Of a DNA stretch of 64,000 nucleotides, positions 22,801 to 33,564 are shown in pieces. The DNA lies in contig CP154956.1 of NCBI GenBank assembly GCA_039621445.1, positions 19,371,295 to 19,435,294 of the forward strand, written 5' to 3'. Position 1 is the first letter of the stretch. Every line of letters starts with the position of its first letter. The translations under genes and the position numbers were made by a program. The DNA is from Euglena gracilis. Lineage: Eukaryota; Euglenida; Euglenophyceae; Euglenales. The notes beneath the pieces were generated by a model. It saw only the letters and a program-made list of their open reading frames with translations. It was not told the origin of the DNA and made no database searches.

Positions 22801-24922
22801 CCTATGATCTGTTAGCCCAAGGGGGGCAGGGGCAGATAAATGAATTTTGATGGAGGAGAGAAAACGATGCAGAAAACAGATCAAAAAAAAAAAAGAACCA
22901 CTGCAAGACGAACAGACGGCGGGGAAAAAAAAACAACTCTGAATACTGAATACTGATGCAAGGGTCAGGCACACCCAGGCCCCGTTGTACTTGCTGCAGA
23001 AGATGCCCGCGTTGACCACCGTGTCCACCCGCCCGAACCGCTCGATGGTCTCCATCACCACCCGCTGCACGTCGTCCGGCTTCGTCATGTCCCCCTGCAC
23101 CGGCAGGCACTCCCCCCCAGGGCTGCATCGGCCCTCAAACAGGACGTTCTTTGTTTCCCGTCCCGTGGCTGGGGTTAGGGCGATGCTCAACATTCGACGG
23201 AATATCAAATGGGAAAATGGGGGAAATTCGGGGCAAACCCGGTCAACACCGAGGTGGAATTGGTCTCTGGCATCCTTGGACCATCGCTCATCCCTGCAGG
23301 GAAGGTGCCACGCGGACGTTCGATGGATCGATGGTCCAGACACATTGAAATGAGCAGGCCACGGAGACGGGGAGGGAGGTGTAATGCACATTTCCGGTTC
23401 ACGGCACGGCCATTCTTTTGAGATATTTGAGCCAAAAAGTGGATGCTTTTTTTTCTTCTGGACCTCCAAAATCAACTTGCTTCGGCAAAATAACTATTAT
23501 GACGGCAAGTCCAAAGCCGAAGCCAGGGGGGGTATTATTATTTTGGGTCGGGGTCGTTGTGTTACTTGGCCTCGACGGTCCGGCGGCAGGAAGGAAGCAT
23601 GGCTGAGGTCCCCGATGCGGGCCTGGCCCCCGCCCTCCGCCTCGATGATCCGCCGCAGAGAGTCCAGCTTCTCGGCGGTGCGGGACACGACCACCACCCG
23701 GGCCCCGTGGCGGGCCATGGTGATAGCGGTGGTGGTCCGCGGCAGCAGCGCGTTCCGCGGCCGCCGCGACGGAGAAAGGTGGGTTTGCCGTCCCATTCCA
23801 GCCAGTCGGCAAACACACACCGCACCACACACACAACAGTCTCACACATGTGCGAGCGTGTGTGTGCGTTCATATGCGCACACAAATACCAGACCGCGCG
23901 CACACACGCACGTGCACACACACCGCACGCACACACACCACGCACACGCGCCTGCACGTGCCCACGTGCGCACGCATGTGCACACACATATGCACACATT
24001 TTATCTTCCTGCCCAAGCATCTCATAGGACAATGCAAGCGGCTGGTGCACACACAGCAGTTCATTCACAGAAGCTTGTTAAGAAATAAAGTCATCCAAGA
24101 CGGAGCAGGTGGTGATGGGGGATTCCAGTGGGTAGGAGGTGGGGGGGAGCACGGCTGAAACGCACTCCTGACCCCAATTCCCCATCCTTCCTCTGGGGCA
24201 TTACCCGCGCCACAGACCACTGCACGCAGGGAAGGTTGGGGAAAGACGATGAGTGGCAAAATCCAACGCGTGCTCACATTGAATTTCCAAACAACATGCA
24301 ATCTCCAACAAACATGCTTCTGTGAAACACATAGCATATCAGCAGGGGCAACAGGAAAATGTGAGCACATACAGCAGGTTGTTCTGAATTCCACCAACTT
24401 TCAATATATGTCCCTAAATCCAACAAAAAAAGAAATTCATGCAATTCGAAGAAATTTCATGTTAAGATATGATGACACCATATGATTTTTGAGGGGTCCA
24501 GGTCGGTCAAGAAAATTCGAAAAACCAAAAGTCCAGCAAAGACTGGAGGTTCCAACAAGAGGACCCAAAAAAAATAACCACCCCAGGTTTTATTTCGAGG
24601 GGAGGTTACCCTGAATCGCTTGGAAAGCCCTTTGTAGCACCAAACCCAAAAGGTGGACGTCGAAGGGCAAAAAAAACTACTCTTTGGCGTATGCAGCAAA
24701 TAAAAACTGGACCGATGACATTGGGGCCGGTCCAGAGCCACCCCGACCACCGGGCCCCTCCCTGGGCGCCACCTGGTCCTCGAGGCGGCGGGGCTGCAGG
24801 TAGGCGTGCCATTGGGGGAAGGCGGCGCGCTCGGCGGGCCGGTGGGGCGGCAGGGGCACGCTGTAGGAGTGCCGGTGGCTAACCGCGCCTTCCAGGGCGA
24901 GCGGGCAGAGGCGGCGCAGCAT
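16830..24922 (-). CDS. Short-chain dehydrogenase/reductase (SDR), multi-exon
   Basis: Exons (5' to 3'): 24768-24922, 24174-24221, 23629-23737, 22975-23112, 22058-22171, about 21049-21147, about 20108-20167, 17533 to about 17616, and 16830-16877 with stop TGA 16830-16832. The product is an NAD(P)-dependent oxidoreductase of the classical Rossmann-fold type. Visible motifs: cofactor glycine motif VVCGAGNAPEEGWGIG (an extended form of TGxxxGxG), then TMARHGARVVVVSR; QGDMTKPDDV; RFGRVDTVVNAG; helix-4 Asn in MNLHAQF; catalytic Ser in NFVFVSTIAT; YSAGK catalytic Tyr/Lys; GIEFAKQGIRGNVIQ; GEPQDVANAVVFLAS; and the C-terminus INGSEIVVDGGTSA. The N-terminus MLRRLCPLALEG could be an organelle-targeting extension. 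About 20 residues expected between NVIQ and the GEPQDV exon were not found, so one exon is probably missed in 17.7-20.1 kb. Substrate unknown; the motifs resemble bacterial SDRs. Confidence 0.93.
16878..17532 (-). other. Nonconventional intron (SDR, last) containing a nested CAGGGG element
   Basis: On the minus strand the intron begins GGC-CAGGGG and ends CTG-TGGCC. Joining the flanks gives INGS|EIVVDGG, the normal SDR C-terminus. There is no GT-AG pair that keeps the frame. Inside, about 16928-17123 is another element of the family (CTTAAGAAATCCCCTG right end; TGCACCCC present at both flanks) with repeated GCTGGCTGGATTTGAGCTGCT units. Confidence 0.8.
17700..19660. other. AT-rich part of an SDR intron
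   Basis: 17705-17870 is extremely AT-rich (ATT/TAT runs). 18450-18500 and 18830-18930 hold repeats of 'GCTAAATATGTG' and 'AAACATGC'. 19300-19660 has mixed composition. I looked here for the missing SDR exon and did not find one I could support. Confidence 0.4.
19733..20039. mobile_element. CAGGG...CCCCTG element, duplication G(T/C)ACCAAG
   Basis: The ends are CAGGGAGAGTTTTTTTTAAG and AAAAAAAAACCCCTG. The flanks are GTACCAAG (19725-19732) and GCACCAAG (20040-20047), 7 of 8 identical. The interior is mostly G/C runs plus 'CGAAAATGGCC' and a 'GCGCCGAAAA' motif. It lies in the large SDR intron. Confidence 0.85.
20391..20835. mobile_element. C-rich inverted-repeat element, word AATAAGAC
   Basis: The ends are ATAAACCCCCCCAAAAAATA and, inverted, TATTTTGGGGGGGGGGGTTAT. 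The 8-base word AATAAGAC (or its complement GTCTTATT) followed by a C-run occurs about seven times, clustered near both ends. The core carries two GGCGCGAAGCGCC-like palindromes (20505, 20650). A close copy, same order and orientation, is at 37791-38243. Both contain 'GGGCCGATCGAGCAAAAATC'. Confidence 0.8.
21290..21425. repeat. Repeat shared with 46225-46350
   Basis: About 120 bases aligned by eye are strongly similar, with small indels: 'CAAAGGCGCTGGGAAAAA', then 'GTCGACCCCCC' and 'CCACCCTGGCTGTTTGGCCG'. The first copy is in an SDR intron, the second in the repeat zone near element C. Function unknown. Confidence 0.7.
21715..21870. repeat. Repeat shared with 41520-41700 and 50975-51125
   Basis: All three contain a 'CCTTGGACCA(A)TCGTCCATC'-type start (shortened here to CCTTGGACCATTGCC). 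A 'CGTTTTTC...CCGTTCGA...GGTCGGC/GATCGGC' middle and a GGCGGTCCTTnAGGGGAAAAAA-type end follow. They look like fragments of one dispersed element, all non-coding. Confidence 0.55.
23815..24000 (+). repeat. CA-rich low-complexity tract
   Basis: Interrupted CACACA/GCGCAC repeats within the SDR intron between the GWGIG exon and the TMARHGARV exon. No coding function. Confidence 0.85.
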
Positions 24923-25010
24923 TGAGGTCGGGCTGTGGGGAGGTGGCAGGAGAGAGATGGTCCGTTGATCAGAGGAAGCTGCACCGATGTGTCACATGCG
25001 TACATCTGCC

Positions 25011-25012
<2 letters not shown>

Positions 25013-25048
<36 letters not shown>

Positions 25049-25080
25049 ACACACACACAAACACACACACACACATGCAA
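25013..25080 (+). repeat. (CA)n microsatellite
   Basis: Nearly pure CA dinucleotides just upstream (5', minus strand) of the SDR first exon. Confidence 0.95.
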
Positions 25081-25354
25081 GAGCACACGTATGCATTTGT
25101 AGAGAGCACACGTGCACATATGTAGCACATATGTAGCATATGCATGCACATATAGAACGCAGACACACACGCACACATGCACTTTGCACGCAACATGTGG
25201 GCACATGCACATACATATTGCACACAAACAATTTATGTTCATGCCCAAACATACCATATGAAGATGTGGTACGAGATACAGTGCAGAAGATGCAGTGCAT
25301 GATGAGATGCAGGACAAGTTGGCAGCACAGGGGGGGGGCATTGGCCTTAGCAGG

Positions 25355-25515
25355 GGTGCTTCCGCACCGCGTGCACCGCGTGTTTGCACCACATGCACCG
25401 CGTGCAGCACTGCGTGCACTGCATGCGGCACCACATGCACCGCGTGTCGCACCCCGTGCACCGCCGCATGCACCGCGTGTACCGCATGCACTGCGTGCAC
25501 CGCGTGGCACCGCAT
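25355..25515 (+). repeat. GTGCACCGC minisatellite, copy 1
   Basis: Degenerate tandem units around GCACCGCGTGCACCGC and TGCACTGCATG. It begins with GTGCTTCCGCACCGCGTGCA. A second array with nearly the same start lies at 26040-26150, about 700 bases away and in the same orientation. Confidence 0.85.
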
Positions 25516-25689
25516 GACAAAAATCAGGTACACCCTAAAATGACTGAATGAGAGAGAAAACACATGCAAAAACACCCATCGTTTACAAAATTGCAATAAA
25601 AAAACATTTTGACTGAGTTTGTTATTTTTAGCTGTTTTTAGACCAAATCATCTGGTTTTGCCACCAGATCTCACCAAGTCTAAACCAAT

Positions 25690-25940
25690 GGCAACTGAAT
25701 CTGTGTAAGTGGCCACAAAATGGCCAAACCTGGGCAAAAAAATGGGCAAAAAGCGGCTAAAAGCACTGAGAAGTGGCCTAAAGTGGCTGCAAATGCACAA
25801 AAATGTCCAGAAGCAGCCAACAACCAACATAAATGAGTCAAAAACGCACTCAAACAGCCAAAAGTGATCTAAATTGCCAAATGCAGCCCAAAGCAGCCAA
25901 AAGTGGCCAAAAGTGGTCCAAATGACCAAAAAAACAGCAT
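25690..25940 (+). repeat. AAATGGCC-type degenerate satellite
   Basis: Irregular repetition of AAA(A/G)(T/G)GGCC words, spaced about 10-14 bases, between the two GTGCACCGC minisatellites. The same word dominates 30.28-30.95 kb, and appears as its complement (GGCCACTTTT) at 30.09-30.23 kb. Confidence 0.75.
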
Positions 25941-26039
25941 TTTGTGCAAGACCAGACACTGGCCACTTCGGCCGTCTCTATTGAGGTGGAGGGTCAACCC
26001 GGCCTTGGCCAGGCTTCACTGTGGTCTTCCCCTCTGGGG

Positions 26040-26152
26040 ATGCTTCCGCACCGTGTGCACCGCGTGGCGCACTGCGTGCACCGCGTGGCGCACTGCGTGC
26101 ACCGCGTGGCGCACCGCGTGCACCGCATGGCGCACCGTGTGCACCGCGTGAG
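26040..26152 (+). repeat. GTGCACCGC minisatellite, copy 2
   Basis: Regular units of about 20 bases, CACCGCGTGGCGCACTGCGTG, at least five copies. It starts GATGCTTCCGCACCGTGTGC, as copy 1 does. Neighbouring sequence differs, so only the array and its leader are shared. Confidence 0.9.
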
Positions 26153-28487
26153 AAGAATCATTTCCGAATGTACAATTTTCACAAATTTCCACCTTACCCT
26201 ATTTGTAGTGGACTTGCACAATGTTTTTTTTTTGCTTGGTTTCCTGCAAATCAGAAACTTTTGGCTTTTTTTACCTGGCCCGAAATGTTTGCCAAGACCA
26301 AAAAGGCTCCCTGAAATTTTTATCATTTTGAAAGGAAAAAAAATGCTCAAAAGGGCCCAAAATTGCACTTTTTAGCCATTTTGGGGGGGTTTGGGGGAGG
26401 GTCACGTGGTTTGTGTATGCGTGTCACTTGCTTCTGAGTTTGCTTTGTTTCAGCAAGTCATCAAGCTCCACCTCTGGCGAAAATGTGCTTTTGCCTTCTG
26501 GTTCATGATGTAAGGAGGGGGGTGTAATTTGGATGTTCCTTGACCGACCTGATTCCAAATCATCAGCTCTCAATAAACGGGGATGCTTCACGCCAGATGA
26601 AATTTGGTTTAAAATGGCTGATTTTTTTTTGGTCCTGAAAAATCCAAGTAAACAGGATTTCTTGTCACTGTCCCGCTGAAAATTATTTTCAGGAAATGGT
26701 TTCTCCTACCTCAACTCATTGCGCCTTCAAAGGGGAGCTAAAAATCAGGGGGAGGCATAATTTTCTTGGTCGGCTGCATGGTCTTGGTTGTGTTTGGGGG
26801 GGGGGTCCCCCAAAGCTCTCTTTCGTGATAGATGCTTCCCACCTGCAAAGGGGCAAAGACAGTATTGCGTCCCAAATTGAAATTTCACAGTAATGCCAAA
26901 TCATGCGCACACACCTGTTGCTCTTGACAAACATCTGACCCGAAAACTACAACTCCGTGGCATAAACTACAACTCAGCAGTTTCAAAGCTTCTTGGGTGG
27001 AAACCTGACACGATGACGACCTGGTTTCCCTTAACAATCACACCCAATCCCGAGTCGAATCAAATAAAAAGGAATTGTTGAGCCATTGCAAATCAAGCAA
27101 AAAATACACTCGGCGGTAGGGCAGGGCAGCCCATTCGATGCATCTATGCTCTTCTGGGGGGGGGGGGGGCTGAGACAAGTCACCATGGTAGAAAGCAAAT
27201 GCCTCGTACAAGCAGTCTTGGTGTCCGTTGGCTGAATCCAGCTGGGGCCTGAAGGCAGGCAGGGATGGCGGGGGGCCTCCGAGGGAGGCGCTGGCTCTGT
27301 GGCCAGCTCCGGGCATGATGTGTCCTCGACAGAAACCTTAGCACAGGGTTGGAAAGCATACCAAAGCTCGACACCCGAGGTGATTCCGAAACGGAAGCTC
27401 AGCATATCCAGACAGGCTTGAACTTCAGAACCCCGGGGGCCGCTGGCTAGCCATTTTGCTGCCCATGTGAAAGGAAAAAAAAACCGCTAGCATCACCCCC
27501 CCGGGGGAGGGGCGGGGTCCTCAAATGGGAAAAAATCCTCGGTCGTTGCGCGCTGAGGTGGAAATGGGGTTCTTAATATGTTGATTTGTGCTGATTGATT
27601 GCACTGTTTGGATCTGATTAATGTGGATTATTTGGATTTGTGCCGATTTGTGAAAGACATCCCAAATTGCCAAAAAATGGGCATTTTTGTCAGGTTTGGA
27701 GGTTTGGGGGTCAAAAAATTAGGGTCGTTCATATCGTCAGCATACATCTGTTTAAGGACCCCGGGGGGGGTGCTGGGCTAGGGCTAGAAATTTGGGCTGG
27801 CTAGCCCGCCCCCCCCCCCCCCAGGGGGGCTGGACCCCGGCTGGACCCGAACCGGGGCGAGCTGGACTGAAATCGGAAAAATGCCAAACAAGGACCTGCA
27901 GAACACAGTTTTGAAAAAATGATGCATCTGAAACCCCCAAAAATGCCCCAAACGCCCCCCCATTTTTGGCCACTTTTGAACACAGTTTTTCAAAAAATTT
28001 CGGCGCTTCACGCCGAAAAATTTTGGGCTGGACCCCCCAAAATGGGCTGGCTGGCTGGGCTAGCAGCACCCCCCCGGGGGGGGGGTGCTGCTGCGGCTGG
28101 GCTGGGCCCAAATCGGGGCTGGCTGCAGCCGCCCCCCCGGGGGGGGGGGGGGGTTCGCAAAACCTTAGAGAGATGTATGATCGTCAGTGGGTAATTTTTT
28201 CCACTGGCTGGCCCTGCTAGGAGACCCCCCTCCCAGGCAAGGATCCATTAGAAATTCCACAAACCAATTCTGGACTAGCCTCTAAAGCAGAAGCCTGATC
28301 CAAGAGGCACAACCACTTGACAACTCTCTTCCGCCATCCTCTCTCCCCAAATGGCCCCTCGGGTGCAGGTAGGTGTCACATTCATGGGCCAAAATGTCGT
28401 TCAGAGCAGGTGGATCTCCTTTTTTGGCACAAATTCCAAGAAGAAGCCCTCCCTCCCTCCTTCCTGGGTGGGTTTAGTGCTTACCTA
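26153..28487. other. Mixed repeat zone, no supported gene
   Basis: Ordinary-composition DNA with poly-G tracts at about 26798, 27158, 27807 and 28130. Two palindromic 'TTTCGGCGCTTCACGCCGAAAAATTT' sites lie near 27996-28022. Short open frames near 27040-27400 (minus) resemble nothing known. Confidence 0.35.
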
Positions 28488-28772
28488 CCCCCCCCCCTGG
28501 GAAACTGTCACCTGACAGGTTGGCCAGTACCGGGGACCCTGACAACTTCCTATCATGACAGGTTGGCCGGTACCGGGGACCCTGACAGTTTCCCGGGTAG
28601 GGCATTTCAAGGGAAAGTCAATAAAAAATGACCCTGACAAGTTGGACGGTACCGGGGACCCTGACAACTTCCCATACTGACAGGTTGGCCGGTACGAGGG
28701 ACCCTGACAGTTTCCCAGGCGGGACCCTGACAGGTTCTCGAGCATGACAGTTTCCCGGGGGGGGGGGGGTAA
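28488..28772. mobile_element. C-rich element with word TGACAGTTTCCC, copy 1
   Basis: The ends are CTTACCTACCCCCC and GGGGGGGGTAAG. Inside, GGGAAACTGTCA or its complement occurs several times, together with repeats of GACAGGTTGGCCGGTACCGG and ACCCTGACAACTTCC. A second copy in the same orientation and order is at 56655-56958. Small relatives lie at 8395 and 47815-47915. Non-coding. Confidence 0.75.
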
Positions 28773-30040
28773 GATCCTGTCTAGGGATTGCTGACAGGAG
28801 GGGTCTGGGACAGCTGTATCGAAATTCGTGAAACCCACCCTGGCGGGTCCCGATCGCTCCTCTTCCATCAAGGCTGGATTGGAAAAAAAGCTCCGGGAAA
28901 AACTCTGAGTGGGTAATCGCGACGGGTAAACTCTGGGGTCCCAATTTTAAGGGCAGCATGGATACTTGGGCTGGAGGCGCCTCCACACACACTTCACCGA
29001 ATGAAATCAGAGGAAACCGACAGCAAATGCAACGACGACATCCTGCCCACGCGATGAGCGAGTGGCTCAGGGTTGAGAGAACAGAGTCAACGGGTGGGGC
29101 AGGCGTGCATGAGATGCCGGGCGGAGAATTCCATGTCAGGCCTAATTCACCTAACCAACGATCGGGAGTCTCGGAGTGCCCTGGGGTGTGCCCCCTCTGG
29201 GTCAATGCCTGCCTGCCTGGTGGCAGGCCAAAAAGCACAGAAAAAAATGCACTTTCCTGGGTTTCTGTGCCCTCGGCACCAGAAATGCCGCCATGTGCCC
29301 TACCCCCCGGTCTGATCTGGGTGCCATGGAGTGCCTGCCCAGGCAGGCATCCCCCTGTGTACACTTCGGCTGTGTGTCTGGTGCCCTTCATCCCCTCTTC
29401 TGGCCTGGCGCTGTTTTCCGCCTCTGGCCCTTCTGTCTGTCTGTGGTTTGTGGAGGTGGAGCTTGTTTGTGGAGGTACCCCTGGGGGTGGGGTTGGCCTC
29501 CCCTTAAAATTCAGCCAGTTCCATGCAACATCAAAAAATTGTCCAAAACCATCTGGGGAATAACGCACAACATGCATGCAAACACCTGCCACACATCGCA
29601 TGACACCAAGGGCACATATTCCTAATTTGATAGGGGTTTGGGCAAATTCTGTTCTTCATAGAGCGCCTCGCACTGGAAAATTATTTGTACGAAAAGTACA
29701 AAAAATACATATTTTGGTCCGTGTTAAACATTCTGGGGGTGTTTAGTCTCAGGGAGGGCACATTGTCTCGAATGCCACAGAAGTGGAGGCACCCATACAT
29801 CCCTGTGTAAGGGGGACACTTGGAATAGGGGGTGTGGGCAGCACAGCCCTGTGAAGGTTTCGTGAACACAAAATACCAGCCTGTTGCGCATCGTGGTGTG
29901 AGCCTTGTTTTGAAGCCGAATGAATTGGGTTTGAAACCTGAGCAATGTATCAAAATGCACACACCTTGATATTCTTTTTTGGCGTTTTTCTGGGTCTCGT
30001 CGACAACGGGTCCACAAATGAGTCATGGCACAAAGTGGGG
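28773..30040. other. Spacer without recognised features
   Basis: Mixed composition with long overlapping open frames on both strands at 28.96-29.6 kb. They are not exon-like: there are no family motifs, and the codon pattern is the same in both directions. Confidence 0.35.
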
Positions 30041-30044
30041 CCCC

Positions 30045-31470
30045 CATACCACCCCCATACCCCATACCCCATACCCCATACGGTTTGCTGTGCTTTGGCT
30101 GCTTTTGGCCAGCTTTTGCTTTGCTTTGACCTCTTTTGACCACTTTTGGCCTCTTTTGCCCACTTTTGGCCACTTTTCTCTGCTTTTGGCCATTTTCACC
30201 CACTTCTGGCCCCTTTCAGGCCACGTTAAACGCCTTTTTGTTGCTTTTGACATCAAGAGCAGTCAAACGTGACCTAAAAATGGCCTAAAAAATGGCAAAA
30301 AATGGTTAAAATGGCCAAAAGTTCCACAAGCAGGTCAGGCAGGGCAGAGTCCGGCTGGGGGCTTCTGGCCTGGTAAAGGAATTGCCGGGGCTGGTCTCTT
30401 CTTCGGAAGTCTAATATCTGGCTTCATTGATTGGTTGGCTTTGACACCCCCCCCCCGACCATTTTTTGTCAGTCCCCCCACTGCTGGCTGGGAGGCCCGC
30501 TTCCGCCCGCGCCACAGGCAAAAATAACGAAAAAAAATGCCCAAAGTGGTTCAAAAAAGCCAAAAAATGGCCCAAAATGACCCTGCTTTTGGCCAATTTG
30601 GGTCACTTTAGCAGCTTTTGTTCACTTTTGGCGACAAACTGGCGCAAAATGCTCAAAATGGTCAAATTGGACCAAAAAGAGACCAAAAAATGGGCAAAAA
30701 TAACAAAAGAAAAGGTCGAAAATGGCCCCAAAATGGCCCAAAATGGCCCAAAATGGCCCAAGAGCAGGACAAAATGGCCCAAAATTACAAGAAATGGGCA
30801 AAAAAGTGGCCAAAAATTGTCAAAATAGGTCAAAATGGGTGAATTATGGCGACAAATGGGCCAAAAGGGGACGAAAGCGACCAAAAACGGCCAAAAATGG
30901 CCAAAAGTGGCCAAAGGTGACAACATGAGCCAGATGAGCCAGAAAAATCTCAACATCTGGGATAAAAATGAGCCTAATTCCTCATTCTCACTGAAAAATT
31001 GACATCAATTAGAAAAAAGTTGCGCGGTCGGCTCCGGTCGGCTGCGGTCGGCTGCGGTCGGCTACCCGTAGGCACTAATCCGGCCGGCACATCAAAGTAG
31101 CTATCCCGGGGAACATAACGGGAACCCCCGATCGGTTTCCAGTTTTGGGGTCAAATCATGGTTTCCCATGCGGTCGGCATAGGTGCCTGCCCAACCCCAT
31201 ACCCCATACCCCATACCCCATACCCCATACCCCATACCCCATACCCCATACCCCATACCCCAATAACCCCCAAAATAAACCTCATCTTAATCACGGACCT
31301 CTTTTGCAAGCTAATCGCGCAACGTATGAAACTGTTCGAGTGCCCGGGCCGGGGGGGGGGGGGGCTCCCGCCTCCCCCCCGGACCCCCCCGGCAAAGAAA
31401 TAAACCTCACCTTTGTCCCCCATACCCCATACCCCATACCCCATACCCCTACCCCATACCCCAGGTATGG
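30045..31470. repeat. CCCCATA arrays with inverted AAATGGCC satellite
   Basis: Three arrays of the heptamer CCCCATA occur at about 30052-30080, 31196-31262 (about nine units) and 31425-31465. Between the first two lies the AAATGGCC satellite: TTTTGGCC orientation at 30085-30235, then AAAATGGCC orientation at 30280-30950. A 10-base tandem CGGTCGGCTG/C (four copies) is at 31025-31065. No gene. Confidence 0.8.
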
Positions 31471-32284
31471 GGGCCCCACTTTGTGCCATATGTGTAATTT
31501 TGTGGCTTTTAATAGTTTTGGTGTGCCGCTGGAAAACAACCTGGAAAACAGAAGGGCAGGGTCTTTATCATTTTCAATTTTTCAAACACAGCCACCTCGT
31601 CTATGTCGATCTAATAAGACCAAGATGCGATCGGAATCGTCAACAGGGAGGGGCTCTGCATCAATAGGCTCACGTTGGGTTGGAGGCAGAAACCCAACTC
31701 CTCTGACCCAAATAACCCACTCAAAATCACCAAACCCAAAAAATAAAAAATAAAATCCCGAGTTAGGCAACTCGAAATGCCGAATGGATTAAAACACCAA
31801 AATCGGCCAAAAAAAACTCCTTAAAAGGGTTCGGGGCGTGGAAAGAAAAAGTCAGTGGGTAGATTTGGCCCAACCCCCCACCCGTGGATGGGATCACCAT
31901 CCATTTTCATCCATGTGTGCTGTGCAATGTTGACCACACCACCGTACTCTCACCAGAGGTTGTTTTAGGACGGGGGGTCCGGACCCACCCACCCCCCCCC
32001 CTCTGGGGGGGGTCCCACTTTTGGGGGGTCATTTTGGGTGCCAAAAAGAATATTTTTGGCGCGAAGCGCTGAAAATAGAAAAAAAACCACGCCTCCAGCA
32101 GGGCATCCACCCAGCCCGACCCCCACCCACCCCAGGGGGAGGGGGAGGCTCGGCCAGCACCCACCACCCCTCCCCCCGGGCCATAAAACTTTTTAAGAAA
32201 ACCTCTGACTCTCACTCATACACTCACACTGCTCATATTACTCACACAACTCACACTCCTCGCACACACAGACTCAAGAATGGG

Positions 32285-32515
32285 CTACTGGTGAGCAGCT
32301 CAAACACCGCCCGGTGTTTGGGGTTGTGGGTGACGTACCGCTCCGTCTTCCTCGTCAGCTCCACGCCGTGGAGGACGCAGACCGCGAGCTCCGTGGCGAT
32401 CGGGTCCTGCAGCTGGGCGTGGGCCGGAATGGGAGGCCCCGTCGCCGCCATTCCGGCCCAGCCGCAGGAGCCGTGACGCCGCCCCAATCTTCTCCGTGTT
32501 CTTGACCGGTACGGG
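32285..32515 (-). CDS. Candidate exon(s) of an unidentified gene
   Basis: A GC-rich island without G-runs. One minus frame reads AHAQLQDPIATELAVCVLHG, then VELTRKTERYVTHNPKHRAV and FELL. An overlapping frame just upstream has VKNTEKIGAASRLLRLG. CTG- and CAG-type boundaries are available on both sides. It lies between the SDR and P450 genes on the same strand. I do not recognise the family; it may be one exon of a gene whose other exons I missed. Confidence 0.35.
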
Positions 32516-32539
32516 GCCCAACACATTGCGTACCATCCG

Positions 32540-33560
32540 GGGAGGGTGGTTTTTTTTAAGAGTGGGGGAGGGGGGGCCCACCAGGGTTTGATATAAGAAC
32601 AGGTGGGGGGGGGTGGTCCGGACCCCCCCCCCTGCGGGGGGGGGGGGGGGGGGGGGGGGGGGGACACACCCCCCCCACCTAAACAGGTGCGCGGTCAGGG
32701 TGGCCGAATTTTCGGCCAGGCGCGAAGCGCCGGGCCGATAATTTTTGACCCCCCAAAACGACCAAAAGTGCCATTTTGGGCACTTTTTGGGCAAAAATGT
32801 GCCAAAAATGCAAAAAATTTTCGGCGCGAAGCGCCGGAGGAAAAAATTGACCCTTTTTGGGGGGTCAATTTTTGCCCCCCAGGGTCGGTCCGGACCCCCC
32901 TTGCAGGTGGGGGGGGGGGGGGGCCGGACCCCCCCCCTGCGGGCCAGGAGGGGGGGGGGGGTTGGGGGGACACCCCCCCCACCTAAACCATGTACGCCCT
33001 CCTTATATCAAACCCTGGGGCCCACCCACCCAAAGGGTACCCCCTGGGGGGAGGGAGGTCTAGGGGACCCACTTTTGGGGTTCAGTTTTGGGGACAAAAA
33101 AATCCCCAAAAATAGGCACAACTCCGCCTCTGGCGGGGGACCCACCGACAAAGCCCTTGGGGGACCCCCCAGGGGAGGGGGGCCGGCAATCCTGCTCACC
33201 CTACTTCAACCTTTAAAAAAAAACGTGAGGCAGGGGATACTTTTCCCAGACCCAAACCGTCTATTTAAAAAACACACTCAAGCATCCCCTGTACGTCCAT
33301 CCACACACCCGAAACCCACCTAAAAATCGGCTGAACCTCCTTGAAGAACATTCTGGCCTTGGATGACTGACCCACGGCACAACCCCGGGGGGGGGGGGGG
33401 GGGTCCAATGGTGCCAACCCACCCACCCAGAAACCATCCCAGGAGGGTTACTACTAGGAGGGTTGCCCACTTGAGCGAGTTGTTGAAGGCCTGCACGCCA
33501 TGTACTCAGCCCAACGATCGGTCCCGAAGCATTTTGGAAATGTCTGACAATGTCCTGTCA
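32540..33560. other. Extreme poly-G/poly-C repeat cluster
   Basis: Includes one of the longest G-runs in the window (about 30 G near 32635-32664). Repeated GGCGCGAAGCGCC palindromes lie at 32720 and 32822, with C-rich element ends. 33100-33360 has mixed composition. No gene. Confidence 0.6.
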
Positions 33561-33564
33561 CTTT

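Noticed and set aside
28618-29625. Long open frames on both strands at 28.6-29.6 kb
   Set aside because: They overlap antisense to each other, show no motif, and run into C-rich repeat elements.
30045-31470. CCCCATA arrays as telomeric DNA
   Set aside because: The unit is not TTTAGGG or TTAGGG, the arrays are short and interrupted, and they lie mid-contig.
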